IMG/VR virus record: IMGVR_UViG_3300021401_000003 | Span: 1 to 64,000 of that record | Source of the DNA: a virus | Length of the DNA stretch: 64,000 nt | Direction: 5' to 3' (one strand) | Shown here: positions 37,129-47,390 of the stretch, one piece after another | Layout of the letters: each line of letters begins with the position of its first letter | Position numbering within the stretch: position 1 is the first letter of the stretch | Program-made: the position numbers and the translations under genes | The notes under the pieces: model-generated | What the model saw: the letters and a program-made list of their open reading frames with translations, nothing else | Told to the model about the DNA's origin: nothing | The model's database searches: none

Positions 37129-39678
37129 ATGGCATCAAGTCTCATAAAATTAAGGCAGATTGACACTACGGAACTGGCAGCGTGGTTGCAGCAGTATTTG
37201 GCTGGAACTCCCACGCCTTCCGGCTATACCTTTGACGAAGACATCATCCCGTTGCAGTCGGGACTACAAAGTCTCGGCGACACCTCTGGATACTGGGCGA
37301 ATCTCTACGCCAATAGCATTACCCTTCCTTCCGGCTCTGGAATCAATTTCGGAAATCAGTTTTTCACCACTAGCGGCAATTCTTTGATTATTAGGGATGG
37401 CCTTGGCGGGACTACCATCATTTCTTCAACCACCCAGTATGTCACCTACATCGGGCCGTCGGGTGCCCCCGGCCCTACAGGGGCTACCGGCGCGGTTATC
37501 ACGGGCGCGGTTCCGAGCGGAGACAATTCCGTAGTTTTCTATCTAAGTGATGGCTCAAATACAAACCCAGTTGCCCTTCCTTCCGGTTCCATTGGCCCAT
37601 CTGGTAACATGGGGCCGTCGGGAGCCTCTGTAACAGGAGCGGTCACTGGAAGCGACATAACCGGGGAATATTTTCAATTCCTATTCTCCAATGGCAACAC
37701 GGGTAAGGTCATTTATATTCCAAGCGGTCTTCCGGGCAGGGACGGTGAAATCGGAGGAGTGACAATTAGCTTCTATGGGATGACTGGTTTGTTCACGGGA
37801 GAACAAATGCCGTATGTCCACGTTAATGGAATAGCTGATGCTGCTTTGGGTGGGCCTACCATCAACCTTCTGAAAGGTTTCAGTTACAGGTTCGGTTTTA
37901 GTGGCATCAATTCCCTTTACTACAACGCCGACTCCGTTACCCAGCAAACCAACTTCATTGCGTATGGCTCGAACGACACTATTCGTTCCATGTTTGTCGG
38001 TTCGGAATTCCAAAACGGAAACGGGAACCCTCTCACTGACGTTTCCAATTCCGGGGTATTGCTGTTCACTTTATTTACGGCGGATACTCAGACCGGAAGA
38101 TATTTGTGGAATGATGGTAACGCTCCCGCCTTATCAACCGTCCAAGGCAACGTAGTTGACATCAATACGGTATTCGAGGACTATGCCTACATCCCCGAAA
38201 CGCTCCAAATCGCGGGCAGCGGGTATGACTTCTACTGGAAGACGAACGGAGCGGTCAGGTTCTCCGACTCCATAGCAACGGGATACAAATACGGATTTGC
38301 CCTCTATAACCCCGACCCATCCAACCCGCCCGTATTGGCTGATTCTCCTGCTTTCTACGTTCTTGGGGACATTGCCCTTTCTTACGCGCCCTTGGCTGGC
38401 CCACAGGGTTTGCAGGGCATCCAAGGTATTCCGGGGCCGGGAGGGGGTCTAGGGCCGTCAGGAGGGCAAGGGCCGACGGGAATCGGTGTTTCCGGGCTGG
38501 ATACCATCGTTACAGATGGAATCCTCAATGGTTTTCGATTTGTATTGACCGATGGCAGCATTGTGGGGCCATATTTCATCCCTACTGGTGGAGCTATGGG
38601 GCCGTCGGGTGGAATTGGGCCTTCTGGAAACACCGGGGCTACGGGAGTCAGTGTAACCGGGGTTATCCAAGACAACCCTTCTGGAATTCGATTCTCTTTG
38701 TCGAACGGCAATACTACCTCCGAAGTATCCCTACCAGTTGGGCCAATGGGCCTAGCGGATAGGTATTCAACCTCGTTCTACAATTCAATTTCAAAGGTTT
38801 CTGGACAGATAAGCTACCCAACTGGGTTCTATACGGGAAGCGATGGTGTTAATTGGACAGTGGCTTCGGGTGCGGGCAGGGTTCTCAAGACCGGCATCTA
38901 CATGAAAATCTATGACCAGCCGACTGACTTCTTCGCTGGCATGTCTTATACCCCGGCTCAGAAATTGGTTTTCGCCAAGGTCGGTGCATACGATTCTTAC
39001 TTTCAAGGGGATGTGGTTTCCTTTGATGGACATGCCTTGACGGTTTATATTGACACGCAACTTGGGGCTTATACAACTCCGGGGCTTTCCATACTGAACG
39101 ATGATACTGTTGCTGGGCTGATTTCGGTCAACCTCTCTAGTGCTGCGGCTGTTGGGCCTACCGGAATATCTGTGACCGGCATCGAAAGTTATACCAGCGG
39201 TGGTGCCGCTACTGGGATTCAATTTCAGTTCAGTAACTCTACCACTTCCCCGGTTTTCGCCCTTCCAGTTGGCCCGCGTGGGCCTGCGGGAACGAATCAG
39301 GTCTTCAACACCGTCCAGTCGGGGGTTGATACTTCGATGGTTCCGAACCAACTGCTCCGTTTCGACACCTATGACATGTATGACCTCAATGTCACGGGGG
39401 ATGGAACAGCTTTACAGGTTTCCTTCCATTCGGGAACGGTTTCCGTGGGACAGGTATTCTCTGTCCTGCTTAGAAACAGCGGAATTGGGACAACGAACGT
39501 CTCTTTTTACCCAAACAACCAGATTTACTACGTCAACGGGGTGCCTCCTGCATTCCCGGCCACCCCTATGATGTTCAACATTTATACATTTCAGAGGGGA
39601 AATGACTATAATAATGGTGTGGAAACACATCCGGTGTATTATTGCACATACGCGGCGAATTACCCCGCGCTAAACTAA
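37129..39678 (+). CDS. Collagen-like repeat structural protein (849 aa)
   Basis: Five modules of about 40-45 residues recur, each with VTG…F-x-LSNGNT…V-x-LP-x-GP followed by short Gly-X-Y collagen-like stretches (GPSGAPGPTG type). Longer beta-rich domains lie between them (about 200-420 and 545-660). The N-terminus mentions a short anchor (residues 1-50). It is a trimeric fibre-type virion protein, perhaps a head or neck fibre given its place between terminase and portal. The C-terminal ~120 residues may be the receptor-facing tip. Confidence 0.72.
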   Translation: MASSLIKLRQIDTTELAAWLQQYLAGTPTPSGYTFDEDIIPLQSGLQSLGDTSGYWANLYANSITLPSGSGINFGNQFFTTSGNSLIIRDGLGGTTIISSTTQYVTYIGPSGAPGPTGATGAVITGAVPSGDNSVVFYLSDGSNTNPVALPSGSIGPSGNMGPSGASVTGAVTGSDITGEYFQFLFSNGNTGKVIYIPSGLPGRDGEIGGVTISFYGMTGLFTGEQMPYVHVNGIADAALGGPTINLLKGFSYRFGFSGINSLYYNADSVTQQTNFIAYGSNDTIRSMFVGSEFQNGNGNPLTDVSNSGVLLFTLFTADTQTGRYLWNDGNAPALSTVQGNVVDINTVFEDYAYIPETLQIAGSGYDFYWKTNGAVRFSDSIATGYKYGFALYNPDPSNPPVLADSPAFYVLGDIALSYAPLAGPQGLQGIQGIPGPGGGLGPSGGQGPTGIGVSGLDTIVTDGILNGFRFVLTDGSIVGPYFIPTGGAMGPSGGIGPSGNTGATGVSVTGVIQDNPSGIRFSLSNGNTTSEVSLPVGPMGLADRYSTSFYNSISKVSGQISYPTGFYTGSDGVNWTVASGAGRVLKTGIYMKIYDQPTDFFAGMSYTPAQKLVFAKVGAYDSYFQGDVVSFDGHALTVYIDTQLGAYTTPGLSILNDDTVAGLISVNLSSAAAVGPTGISVTGIESYTSGGAATGIQFQFSNSTTSPVFALPVGPRGPAGTNQVFNTVQSGVDTSMVPNQLLRFDTYDMYDLNVTGDGTALQVSFHSGTVSVGQVFSVLLRNSGIGTTNVSFYPNNQIYYVNGVPPAFPATPMMFNIYTFQRGNDYNNGVETHPVYYCTYAANYPALN

Positions 39679-39679
39679 C

Positions 39680-41677
39680 ATGAAGAAGAAGACAATACTC
39701 AAAACCGCCAAAGCCAGCGCAGCAAAGAAGCAAATCATCGTGGAATCCACGCCATTGATGGTTTCTGAGGCGTCCTCGGAATCTAGGACTAGCACCAGAG
39801 GCAACGCTGCCGGTCTTATCGAGCGCACGGCCAGATATAAGAACATTGATGATGGATTGGTGCCCTTCAAGATTAACACGGGATATGGCAGCGGAGAATC
39901 CACGGTTGACATTAAGGATGCAATCATTCTATGTCAAAAAGCCTACTACAATTTTTCCCAGTTCCGTAACGTCATTGACATGATGACGGAATTCTCGGTT
40001 TCAAACATCTACCTTCGCGGTGGAACGGCGAAGGCGAGAACGTTTTTTGATGCGTTGCTCAAGAAGCTGAATATCCTCTCCTTCCAAGACAGGTATTTCA
40101 GGGAATATTACCGTTCTGGCAACGTGTTCACTTACCGTTTCGACTCCCTTGTCGAGCCGGAAGATATAGCGAAAATCACCCAGTTGTTCGGGGCGGTTCC
40201 TCCGTTGCAGAAAACCCCCATCGCCCAGCCTCCTGCTAGACCGGCTGCTGCTCCAAAGGGCGGTAAGAGAACGATTGCTTTGCCGGGGCAAGAAGACAGT
40301 GGATTGAAATTGCCGGTTCGTTACGTTATTCTGAACCCTGCCGACGTTCGCCTATTGGGAACAGCTAACTTCGGTATCGCCATCTACCAGAAGATTCTTA
40401 CTGAATACGAACTGATGCGCCTGCGTTATCCGCAGACCCCGGAAGACGAAGAACTTTACCAATCTCTGCCGGACGACACCAAGAAACTCATCGAAAACAA
40501 GAAGATGACTTTCGTTCCCCTGTTCCTGCAACCGGGCAAGATGTATATTACGTTCTATAAGAAGCAGGACTACGAACCGTTTGCCGTGCCGATGGGCTTC
40601 CCTGTTCTTGAAGACCTCAACTACAAGTATGAGTTGAAAAAGATGGACATGGCCATCAGCCGCACGATGCAGCAGATGATTCTGCTCGTTACAGCCGGTG
40701 CCAAGCCCGACGAAGGCGGAATCAACCAGAAGAACCTTGACGCTCTCAAGAAGCTGTTTGAAAATGCCTCGGTGGGACGTGTTTTGGTCGCGGACTATAC
40801 AACCAAGGCTCAATTTGTCATCCCTGAAATTGCGGACATTCTCGACCCGAAGAAATACGAGGTCGTTGACCGCGACATTAACAACGGGCTGAACAACATC
40901 TTGTTGGGCGGTGAGAAGTTTGCCAATCAGGTGCAAAAGACCGACGTGTTTTTGGCTCGTTTGAACCAAGCCCGTCAGACGTTCTTGAACGACTTCCTAT
41001 TCCCTGAAATCAAGAGAATTTCTCAGGAGTTGGGCTTCAAAAATTACCCGACGCCGTATTTCGAGGACTTCGTTCTCAAGGATAATGACGTGCGCTCAAA
41101 GATTTACACCCGCTTGATTGAATTGGGTATTTTGACCCCGGAAGACGGTATTCGTGCCATCGAAACCAACGTCTTGCCGTCCAAGGAAGAAAATGATGTT
41201 TCTCAGCAGGCTTATAGAGAAGCCCGCGACAAGGGATATTATCTTCCTCTCGTTGGAGCGTCTGTCCAAGACCCAGCGGGGGCTGGTGCAGGAAGACCGA
41301 CTGGAACGCCTGCTCCTAAGATGACCAATACCATTGGGCCAATGGGAGGCAAGGCTTCCGTGGACGATTCCTATAGCCTACTCAGGTTGAAAGAGAATAT
41401 GGTCTTGGCTCAAACCTTGGACGAGGGCGTCCAGAGTCATCTCAAGAAGAAATTCAAAATCAAGAAGCTAAACAAGCAGCAAGCCGAAGTAGCGGAATGT
41501 ATTTCCAGCACCATCATGGTCAACGAGGAGCCAGCAAAATGGATTGAAGCCGTTGCGTCATATTGCGACAAACCGGATGGCTCGAACCCCGAAAGAGCCA
41601 AGAAGGTTGATGAAATCGCCGCGCAACACGGAGTCAATCTTTACATTGCCAGTCTGCTTATGGCCAGCAAGCAGTAA
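39680..41677 (+). CDS. Portal protein (665 aa)
   Basis: Position right after terminase, length, and features such as the helical core (YNFSQFRNVIDMMTEFSVSN), a stem and clip region around residues 215-330, and the DVFLARLNQARQTFLNDFLFPEI segment fit portals of large phages. A Pro/Ala-rich insert lies at 175-200. The dodecameric portal forms the DNA channel and binds the terminase. The C-terminal ~130 residues are probably a separate helical domain. Confidence 0.8.
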   Translation: MKKKTILKTAKASAAKKQIIVESTPLMVSEASSESRTSTRGNAAGLIERTARYKNIDDGLVPFKINTGYGSGESTVDIKDAIILCQKAYYNFSQFRNVIDMMTEFSVSNIYLRGGTAKARTFFDALLKKLNILSFQDRYFREYYRSGNVFTYRFDSLVEPEDIAKITQLFGAVPPLQKTPIAQPPARPAAAPKGGKRTIALPGQEDSGLKLPVRYVILNPADVRLLGTANFGIAIYQKILTEYELMRLRYPQTPEDEELYQSLPDDTKKLIENKKMTFVPLFLQPGKMYITFYKKQDYEPFAVPMGFPVLEDLNYKYELKKMDMAISRTMQQMILLVTAGAKPDEGGINQKNLDALKKLFENASVGRVLVADYTTKAQFVIPEIADILDPKKYEVVDRDINNGLNNILLGGEKFANQVQKTDVFLARLNQARQTFLNDFLFPEIKRISQELGFKNYPTPYFEDFVLKDNDVRSKIYTRLIELGILTPEDGIRAIETNVLPSKEENDVSQQAYREARDKGYYLPLVGASVQDPAGAGAGRPTGTPAPKMTNTIGPMGGKASVDDSYSLLRLKENMVLAQTLDEGVQSHLKKKFKIKKLNKQQAEVAECISSTIMVNEEPAKWIEAVASYCDKPDGSNPERAKKVDEIAAQHGVNLYIASLLMASKQ

Positions 41678-42381
41678 TGCTCCAATTTCTGTTCTTGGGT
41701 CAGGATACGGGGAGCCTGTTCTCGTCCTATTCTGGTATCCTGTTCAATGCTGCCATCAATTTCAGCAACGAACTGTTCTACCCAAATTACGTCATCCTCC
41801 GAGACGCTTTCGGGGACGTGATTTTGGATTTCCCGTCCACCGGCATTACGTTTCTGCCCGCGCCGGTAGTTGACGAAACCAATTACAGCATTGTATTTGC
41901 TGGGGATTTCTTTGGTTTTGGGGATTCTGGAAGATTTACGACTAGGTTTTCGGGTGACGCGTATGGGGGTTTGAAAGACTTTTACCAGATTTCATATTCG
42001 CTGGCTGGCTACCCATCAGGGATACTCTATGACCGACCGAATTACTCGATACTGGTAAACGGGATTATCGAGTCGGGTCTGACAGACAGGCCCACTTATT
42101 CGACGTTTGTGAACTATGGACAGGTTTCCGGCATTCTGACCGACCGACCTGTTTTCTCCTTTTCTGTGGCCTATGGACAGGCAACAGGAATCCTTGTGGA
42201 CGCCCCGAAATACGAGGTAGATTTGTTTGGGAAAACAGACTCGATTCGCTACGATAAGCAGACTGTCGGGATGTTGTTTTTCGACGGATTTATCAGCAGG
42301 GGTGCGCTGGTAGTGAACTTCGCAACGGGCGATAACATGAATCTCAGCCTTTCTTTCGTGCATGGAAGCATATCAAGATAA
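41677..42381 (+). CDS. Repeat-containing structural protein (234 aa)
   Basis: Residues about 110-210 hold four to five copies of a ~20-residue beta repeat with the core (I/L)-x-DRP-x-(Y/F)-S-x2-V-x-YG. It shares one base with the portal gene. Likely a virion beta-helix or fibre piece; no family recognised. Confidence 0.6.
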   Translation: MLQFLFLGQDTGSLFSSYSGILFNAAINFSNELFYPNYVILRDAFGDVILDFPSTGITFLPAPVVDETNYSIVFAGDFFGFGDSGRFTTRFSGDAYGGLKDFYQISYSLAGYPSGILYDRPNYSILVNGIIESGLTDRPTYSTFVNYGQVSGILTDRPVFSFSVAYGQATGILVDAPKYEVDLFGKTDSIRYDKQTVGMLFFDGFISRGALVVNFATGDNMNLSLSFVHGSISR

Positions 42382-42390
42382 GGCTAAAAA

Positions 42391-42399
42391 GTGTAAGAT
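42391..42399 (+). promoter_or_regulatory. Late promoter motif
   Basis: GTGTAAGAT, six bases before the ATG at 42,406. Confidence 0.6.
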
Positions 42400-42405
42400 A
42401 ATAGT

Positions 42406-44082
42406 ATGGACATTAAACAGAACGTGAAATACGCTCTTGAAGGGAAGTTCAAGGTTGATATTTACAATAAGGAAGGGAAGTTGATTGAATCAACCGACTG
42501 GTTCAACAATTTCATCACTCCTACTGGGCTGTCCTACATCTACAAATACAATTTTGCCGACTGTTTCAGGTTTCTGTCCTTGGGTAATGGAACCGCGCAA
42601 AACTCGGGCAATAAAGACGGAACCGGGCCGGGAACTACTGGCCTTTCTTCTCCAATCCCTTTCGTCCTCACAAATCTTGGATACGACACGTCAATCACGG
42701 GATACCCCGGCGTCGTGAATCCGAATTCTTGGAGCGGGGCTTTGAGCCTGCAATATATCGGGCCTTGGGGCTACGCGGTTGGGGCCGGAATCACGGAAGA
42801 ACTTACCGGCCCTCGTTTCTATCGAGCATGGAGAATTCCTTACTACCAGCAAGAGGGTTCGCCGACCTTGATTACTGGCGGGGACTTGCAAGTCCAAGAA
42901 TTTTCTGTATTCCCTTCCAGCGGAGAAGACCCTACTGGCCGTTACGCTTTCAGCCGTGTCAGAAAACCAGTTACCATCCCAAACGGCACCTATGCTTACG
43001 TCTCATACCAACTGGCCATCAATTTGACCAGCAATATCATCCAGCCGCTTACGGGTGGGACTTTCAATACGGGCAACGCCGATGTTTCCTTCGAGAGTTT
43101 GCAGGTAGGGGAATGGGCGAAACTAAGCGGAAACTACCGACAGGTGTATCATGGTTTGGCTTGGATTGATGCAAATGGTGCCTCTCTGGTTCCTCAATAC
43201 GGGGCAATTATGGAGCCTTCCTGCACGGGTTTGCACGAAGCCAGATTCTACCTTTCCCCGGACAATGGGCAATTTGACGTTTCTACCACCGGGGGGGCGC
43301 AGTCTGACGAATCCTCGGCTTATGCCGCCGATGGGCTTTATGGTTTCTCCCACCAAACTCCGGTTTGGAGAGGACAGGCCAATAACACCTACGAGATTGA
43401 TTACACTTTCACCAATACGATTGTCCCTACAGTATATAACAACACCATCCCGACTCTTACCGCCAAGACGTTAAAGGCCAACATCAGGATGGGACACGTA
43501 GGAAACATTCAGGACGTGATACCGTTTGCAATATACGATTACGATGTTTCGCCAAGCTTGGCTAGAAACATGTCCCCTATCGTTGACCCTATTGACTACG
43601 AGTATCAGACATATTCCAATGCGACTCCGGGCGTGAATGCGGACGCTACAGGAATAAACCCGGCCTATCCAGCGCACGGAAACCAAGCCCTGATTTCGAC
43701 CAGAGGTTTCAATTTACCAATCACGGGATACCCGACTACCGGACGCAGCCGTCAGTTGATAAGAAGGCATTCATTCATGCCAGCCCAATCGCTAGGAAAA
43801 AACACTAGATTTGGCTCTCTGGTTTATGCTTTCGTAGCCAACGGGAATTTCACGAATGACTTTTTCCCGACTCTCGACTGTCTATTCTACGACTCTTCCG
43901 GTCAATATCTCATGTCTCACTATCGAGAGATTACGGGCTTATACTTCACCAACAGGGGCAGCGGAATCGTGGACGCCGCCACATATACTGTTCCAGCGTT
44001 GAGTTTACCGTTCACACACAGGACATTTCAAGGGCCGGGAACCGGCGACCTGTATGGACACCCTGCGGAGCTAGGAGGCTAA
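42406..44082 (+). CDS. Virion-associated protein A1 (558 aa)
   Basis: Beta-rich large protein with an N-terminal segment (LEGKFKVDIYNKEGKLIES…WFNNFIT…F-x-LGNGTA) clearly similar to the protein at 45,802. The two are paralogues around a second paralogous pair. Family unknown; probably a virion fibre or decoration protein. Confidence 0.65.
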   Translation: MDIKQNVKYALEGKFKVDIYNKEGKLIESTDWFNNFITPTGLSYIYKYNFADCFRFLSLGNGTAQNSGNKDGTGPGTTGLSSPIPFVLTNLGYDTSITGYPGVVNPNSWSGALSLQYIGPWGYAVGAGITEELTGPRFYRAWRIPYYQQEGSPTLITGGDLQVQEFSVFPSSGEDPTGRYAFSRVRKPVTIPNGTYAYVSYQLAINLTSNIIQPLTGGTFNTGNADVSFESLQVGEWAKLSGNYRQVYHGLAWIDANGASLVPQYGAIMEPSCTGLHEARFYLSPDNGQFDVSTTGGAQSDESSAYAADGLYGFSHQTPVWRGQANNTYEIDYTFTNTIVPTVYNNTIPTLTAKTLKANIRMGHVGNIQDVIPFAIYDYDVSPSLARNMSPIVDPIDYEYQTYSNATPGVNADATGINPAYPAHGNQALISTRGFNLPITGYPTTGRSRQLIRRHSFMPAQSLGKNTRFGSLVYAFVANGNFTNDFFPTLDCLFYDSSGQYLMSHYREITGLYFTNRGSGIVDAATYTVPALSLPFTHRTFQGPGTGDLYGHPAELGG

Positions 44083-44083
44083 C

Positions 44084-44710
44084 ATGTATTATTACGCTTC
44101 TGAACTAACAGGATTTGCAATGCCGGGTGTATCGTTGAACGCCAACGACGCGCTTGGGCAAACTGGAAGCTTGCCGTCGCTTACCAATTCCGGGGTGGGA
44201 GAAATCTATGGAATCTTCATCAGCACGGGGTTCCCGTCCATTGGATTGATTCCTCATATCCCAAGCGGGGTAAAGCCTTCCGTTTCGGCCAATGTTTACT
44301 ACCCACAGGTTCCGCCATTTGAAACTGGGGCAGTTGCTCTCTACTTTTTTATCATGGGGATTACCGGGCTTCCTTCTTGGTTGGCTCCGGGCGGATATGC
44401 CGACCTGACTCATCCGTTACTTTCGGGAACTGGAAACACCAGTTTGAACTGTGAAGTCCTAACGAACGGGCAAGTCAAATATGCCGGGACAAGCGGCTAC
44501 TTGCGCCCAAGCGGATATTTGCTCCATAAGGAAGTTTACGCCCTCCTGCCGAATTATGCCCTGCCCGACATTGGGATTACTGGGGCTACCGGGGTCAATT
44601 ATCCAACTAGCGTAGGTGGAGTATATCCTGCTATGTTGCAGGACAACATCCTGAGTATCAATGTCGAAATGACATGGTGGGCCGATTCGGGTGACGCCAT
44701 CAACTGTTAA
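44084..44710 (+). CDS. Virion-associated protein B1 (208 aa)
   Basis: The first 90 residues (GVSLNANDALGQTG…GEIYGIFISTGFPS…) and the C-terminus (LLPNY…GGVYPAML…VEMTWWADSGDAINC) match the next gene, which has an insertion of about 150 residues in the middle. One base separates it from A1. Confidence 0.62.
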   Translation: MYYYASELTGFAMPGVSLNANDALGQTGSLPSLTNSGVGEIYGIFISTGFPSIGLIPHIPSGVKPSVSANVYYPQVPPFETGAVALYFFIMGITGLPSWLAPGGYADLTHPLLSGTGNTSLNCEVLTNGQVKYAGTSGYLRPSGYLLHKEVYALLPNYALPDIGITGATGVNYPTSVGGVYPAMLQDNILSINVEMTWWADSGDAINC

Positions 44711-44719
44711 AATGCAAAA

Positions 44720-45802
44720 ATGCCTATTTACAATGAGCCTGTCGGAATCCCGTTCTCAGGTGTCCCGTTAAATCCAGACATAACGGGTTCGTTGGATACT
44801 GGCGTTTACCCGCACGGCTTCGGACAAGTTTTTGGAATCTACTGGAATCAAATAGCCTATCCTTCCGTCGCCTTGGCGAAGCACTCCCTTGATAGTCTGT
44901 CCCCACCCGGAGAAAGCGGGGATGTTTATTGGCCAGCCCCGTGTCCATTTGGGCAAAAAGTCATTCTTGGATTCAATCAAATTGAATACTACGACCCTGT
45001 ATTGGGTGTGTATCTCTACGATGAGTCGGGGGTGTTGAGGCAGAATAACCAACCAGTCGTTGACTTCAATTTCTCCTCAATCTTGCCCATGCCGTCTGTA
45101 ACCGGGCAAACACTGGGTTCAAACAACGGGTATTTTCTAACTACAGCTAGAGTCGGGAGAACCGGGGACGGAAGCTGGTCTAACTTCGCCTCTTTATCCA
45201 TAGCCTCACCCAACTTCACGGGATATATCGCTTACAAAAGTGGAACGGGGATGCAGGCATTTGATGGCGGCGGGAACTTTGGAGATTATACTGACAGCGG
45301 GGTGCTGAAAATCAAAATTGAGAACTCAACCCTCTACTTCAAGCCATTTACCCCCATGCTTTACCATGACGAAGTTCCACATGGAACAGGACTTGTCCCT
45401 TGTTGGAGGGTGACCGGACTTTTCGAGACATTGGCCGATATGACGGGAGATTTCAACAGAAGAATCTCTTTTACCCAACCGGGGAATCAATATTGTGTTT
45501 TCTTTTCCGGTTACGATGGCTCAACGCCTTTGTTTATAACCTACTTAAATGGAGGGTCTGGAATCGGGTATTTCAATGCCCAGCCCGTGATTCCGGCGTT
45601 CCAGCCACCCGAAGCCGTCCTTTTACACGTTGAAAACTCGGGGCTTTTGCCCAACTATGGACAGCCGACAAGCGATACTTTTCCTGAATACGCGATTGTC
45701 AGGGGCGGATATTATCCAGCCATGCCGGTGTCGGTTGGTGTAAATATTTACATGACGATGGCGTGGGAAGCGGATTGCAGCGATGCGGAGAATTGCAGAT
45801 AA
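44720..45802 (+). CDS. Virion-associated protein B2 (360 aa)
   Basis: Paralogue of the gene at 44,084 with a larger central beta-rich domain. Shared ends include GQVFGIYWNQIAYPSVA and GGYYPAMP…MAWEADCSDAENC. Its stop shares a base with the A2 start. Confidence 0.62.
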   Translation: MPIYNEPVGIPFSGVPLNPDITGSLDTGVYPHGFGQVFGIYWNQIAYPSVALAKHSLDSLSPPGESGDVYWPAPCPFGQKVILGFNQIEYYDPVLGVYLYDESGVLRQNNQPVVDFNFSSILPMPSVTGQTLGSNNGYFLTTARVGRTGDGSWSNFASLSIASPNFTGYIAYKSGTGMQAFDGGGNFGDYTDSGVLKIKIENSTLYFKPFTPMLYHDEVPHGTGLVPCWRVTGLFETLADMTGDFNRRISFTQPGNQYCVFFSGYDGSTPLFITYLNGGSGIGYFNAQPVIPAFQPPEAVLLHVENSGLLPNYGQPTSDTFPEYAIVRGGYYPAMPVSVGVNIYMTMAWEADCSDAENCR

Positions 45803-47376
45803 TGATTACAAAGGCTAAACTTAACCTCAAGGGCCAATACAGGATAAAGGTCTTCGGTTCCGGGGACGTTCTGAAGTCGGATACAGATTTCATTGATAAT
45901 CTGATTACCGATTCGGGAATCCTGTTCCCATTCGACATGGCCTTCGCTGACACGTTTCGTTATCTCAATCTCGGAACAAGCACGACCCCGCCCTCCAATA
46001 GCGACACGGGGGTTTTCAGCCCTATTTCAGAATATTCGTATTTGGGAGCTTACGCAGCAGTTACAGCCGGAATATCCAATCCAGCAAGCCCAATGCAGAT
46101 TCCCGATGACGCCTCTTATTCGCCCGAAGGCTGTGGAACTACATACCAGTTTGACTCAATTTCTCTATTCAGGACGTGGAGGGTTCCGTCCGGCGTTGGT
46201 TCGGCTACCGATGGAAATATCATTACCGAGTTTGCGGTTTCCCCCTCTGCTCCAATCGAGCTTGGAATCGCTACTTCTGGATATGCCGATACCATTCCTT
46301 TTACCGTAAAGCCAGAGCATTCTTTGGCGTTTTCGAGAACTACTGGCAGAGTCGTATTGGACGCGGGAGACTATGCTTTGGTGACTTACCGACTCAACGT
46401 GTATCCTTCCACCGGAGCGGCCCCTATCAGCGTCAACTTGAATACTGCTGGATTCGACCACGGGGCTTCCGATACATGCACGGGATGGTTGGGTCAGTTG
46501 ACGGGGGTTCAGGGCATCGTTCATGCCGGAATCAAGGTTATCTCTGGCCCAATTCCGGTGGACACATCAACAGAACTTTCCACTCATTTTGTTCCACAAA
46601 GCCCTCATTACGGAAACAATTACTTCGGGGTGAGTTATACTCCCAGAGTTGGGGCATTGCTTGAGCCTTCCCATTCGACTTTGAATGATGCTTTTGACTA
46701 TGTTGCGTATTCGTCGAACGACCTTACTCAATTTGTGGCCACTCCCAGCGGCGGGCATATTGACCCGGCTATTCAAAGCCGTTTCTTTCCGTTTAACCCT
46801 GCTGGAATTAAGACAAGTGGAATTTGCGGGTATATCTACAACGTCCTTGGTCAATCGTCGCCAGTTCTCCCGAATAATATCCGCATAGGGTCTTCGCCCT
46901 CGGTTGTAGGGTATTCGGTTGCCCCAAACCAGTCCACGGATTTCCCTTCTTCTACCGACATTACGGTTGCGGCGAGTCCGGTGCCTTCTACCACAAACAT
47001 TTTCAATGCTTCTCTGAACTTCGGCGTTGTCAATCGAGTTTATGGCTCGGATACTCAGTCACGCGCCCTGAATTTCACTTGGCTGGCCGGGGTTACAATT
47101 CCGGGCAGTCCAGATTTCATATCCTCCGTGGTAATTGCCCATCCAGACATTTACCCGCCTTCTCCAAGTCCGTCAGTCAGGAATACCCCGGCTACATTGT
47201 TCCCAGTGTTTGAAATGATGCTGAACACTATTGACGGAAGATGTATTCCTCCGTTGGTCGTAGATGGTTCCGCTACGGGATTCAATCAGTGGGCCGACGA
47301 TACGGCGATAAAGCTGTTCTTCGATGGGACGCACAACTTGGGTCTAAGCTTTAACATAAGCTGGTCGAGGGTTTAA
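45802..47376 (+). CDS. Virion-associated protein A2 (524 aa)
   Basis: Paralogue of A1: LKGQYRIKVFGSGDVLKSDTDFIDNLIT…F-x-LNLGTS aligns with its N-terminus. The ATG overlapping the B2 stop is used. Same likely role as A1. Confidence 0.65.
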   Translation: MITKAKLNLKGQYRIKVFGSGDVLKSDTDFIDNLITDSGILFPFDMAFADTFRYLNLGTSTTPPSNSDTGVFSPISEYSYLGAYAAVTAGISNPASPMQIPDDASYSPEGCGTTYQFDSISLFRTWRVPSGVGSATDGNIITEFAVSPSAPIELGIATSGYADTIPFTVKPEHSLAFSRTTGRVVLDAGDYALVTYRLNVYPSTGAAPISVNLNTAGFDHGASDTCTGWLGQLTGVQGIVHAGIKVISGPIPVDTSTELSTHFVPQSPHYGNNYFGVSYTPRVGALLEPSHSTLNDAFDYVAYSSNDLTQFVATPSGGHIDPAIQSRFFPFNPAGIKTSGICGYIYNVLGQSSPVLPNNIRIGSSPSVVGYSVAPNQSTDFPSSTDITVAASPVPSTTNIFNASLNFGVVNRVYGSDTQSRALNFTWLAGVTIPGSPDFISSVVIAHPDIYPPSPSPSVRNTPATLFPVFEMMLNTIDGRCIPPLVVDGSATGFNQWADDTAIKLFFDGTHNLGLSFNISWSRV

Positions 47377-47385
47377 GTGTAATTC
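47377..47385 (+). promoter_or_regulatory. Late promoter motif
   Basis: GTGTAATTC, five bases before the ATG at 47,391, overlapping the end of the A2 gene. Confidence 0.6.
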
Positions 47386-47390
47386 ATAGT

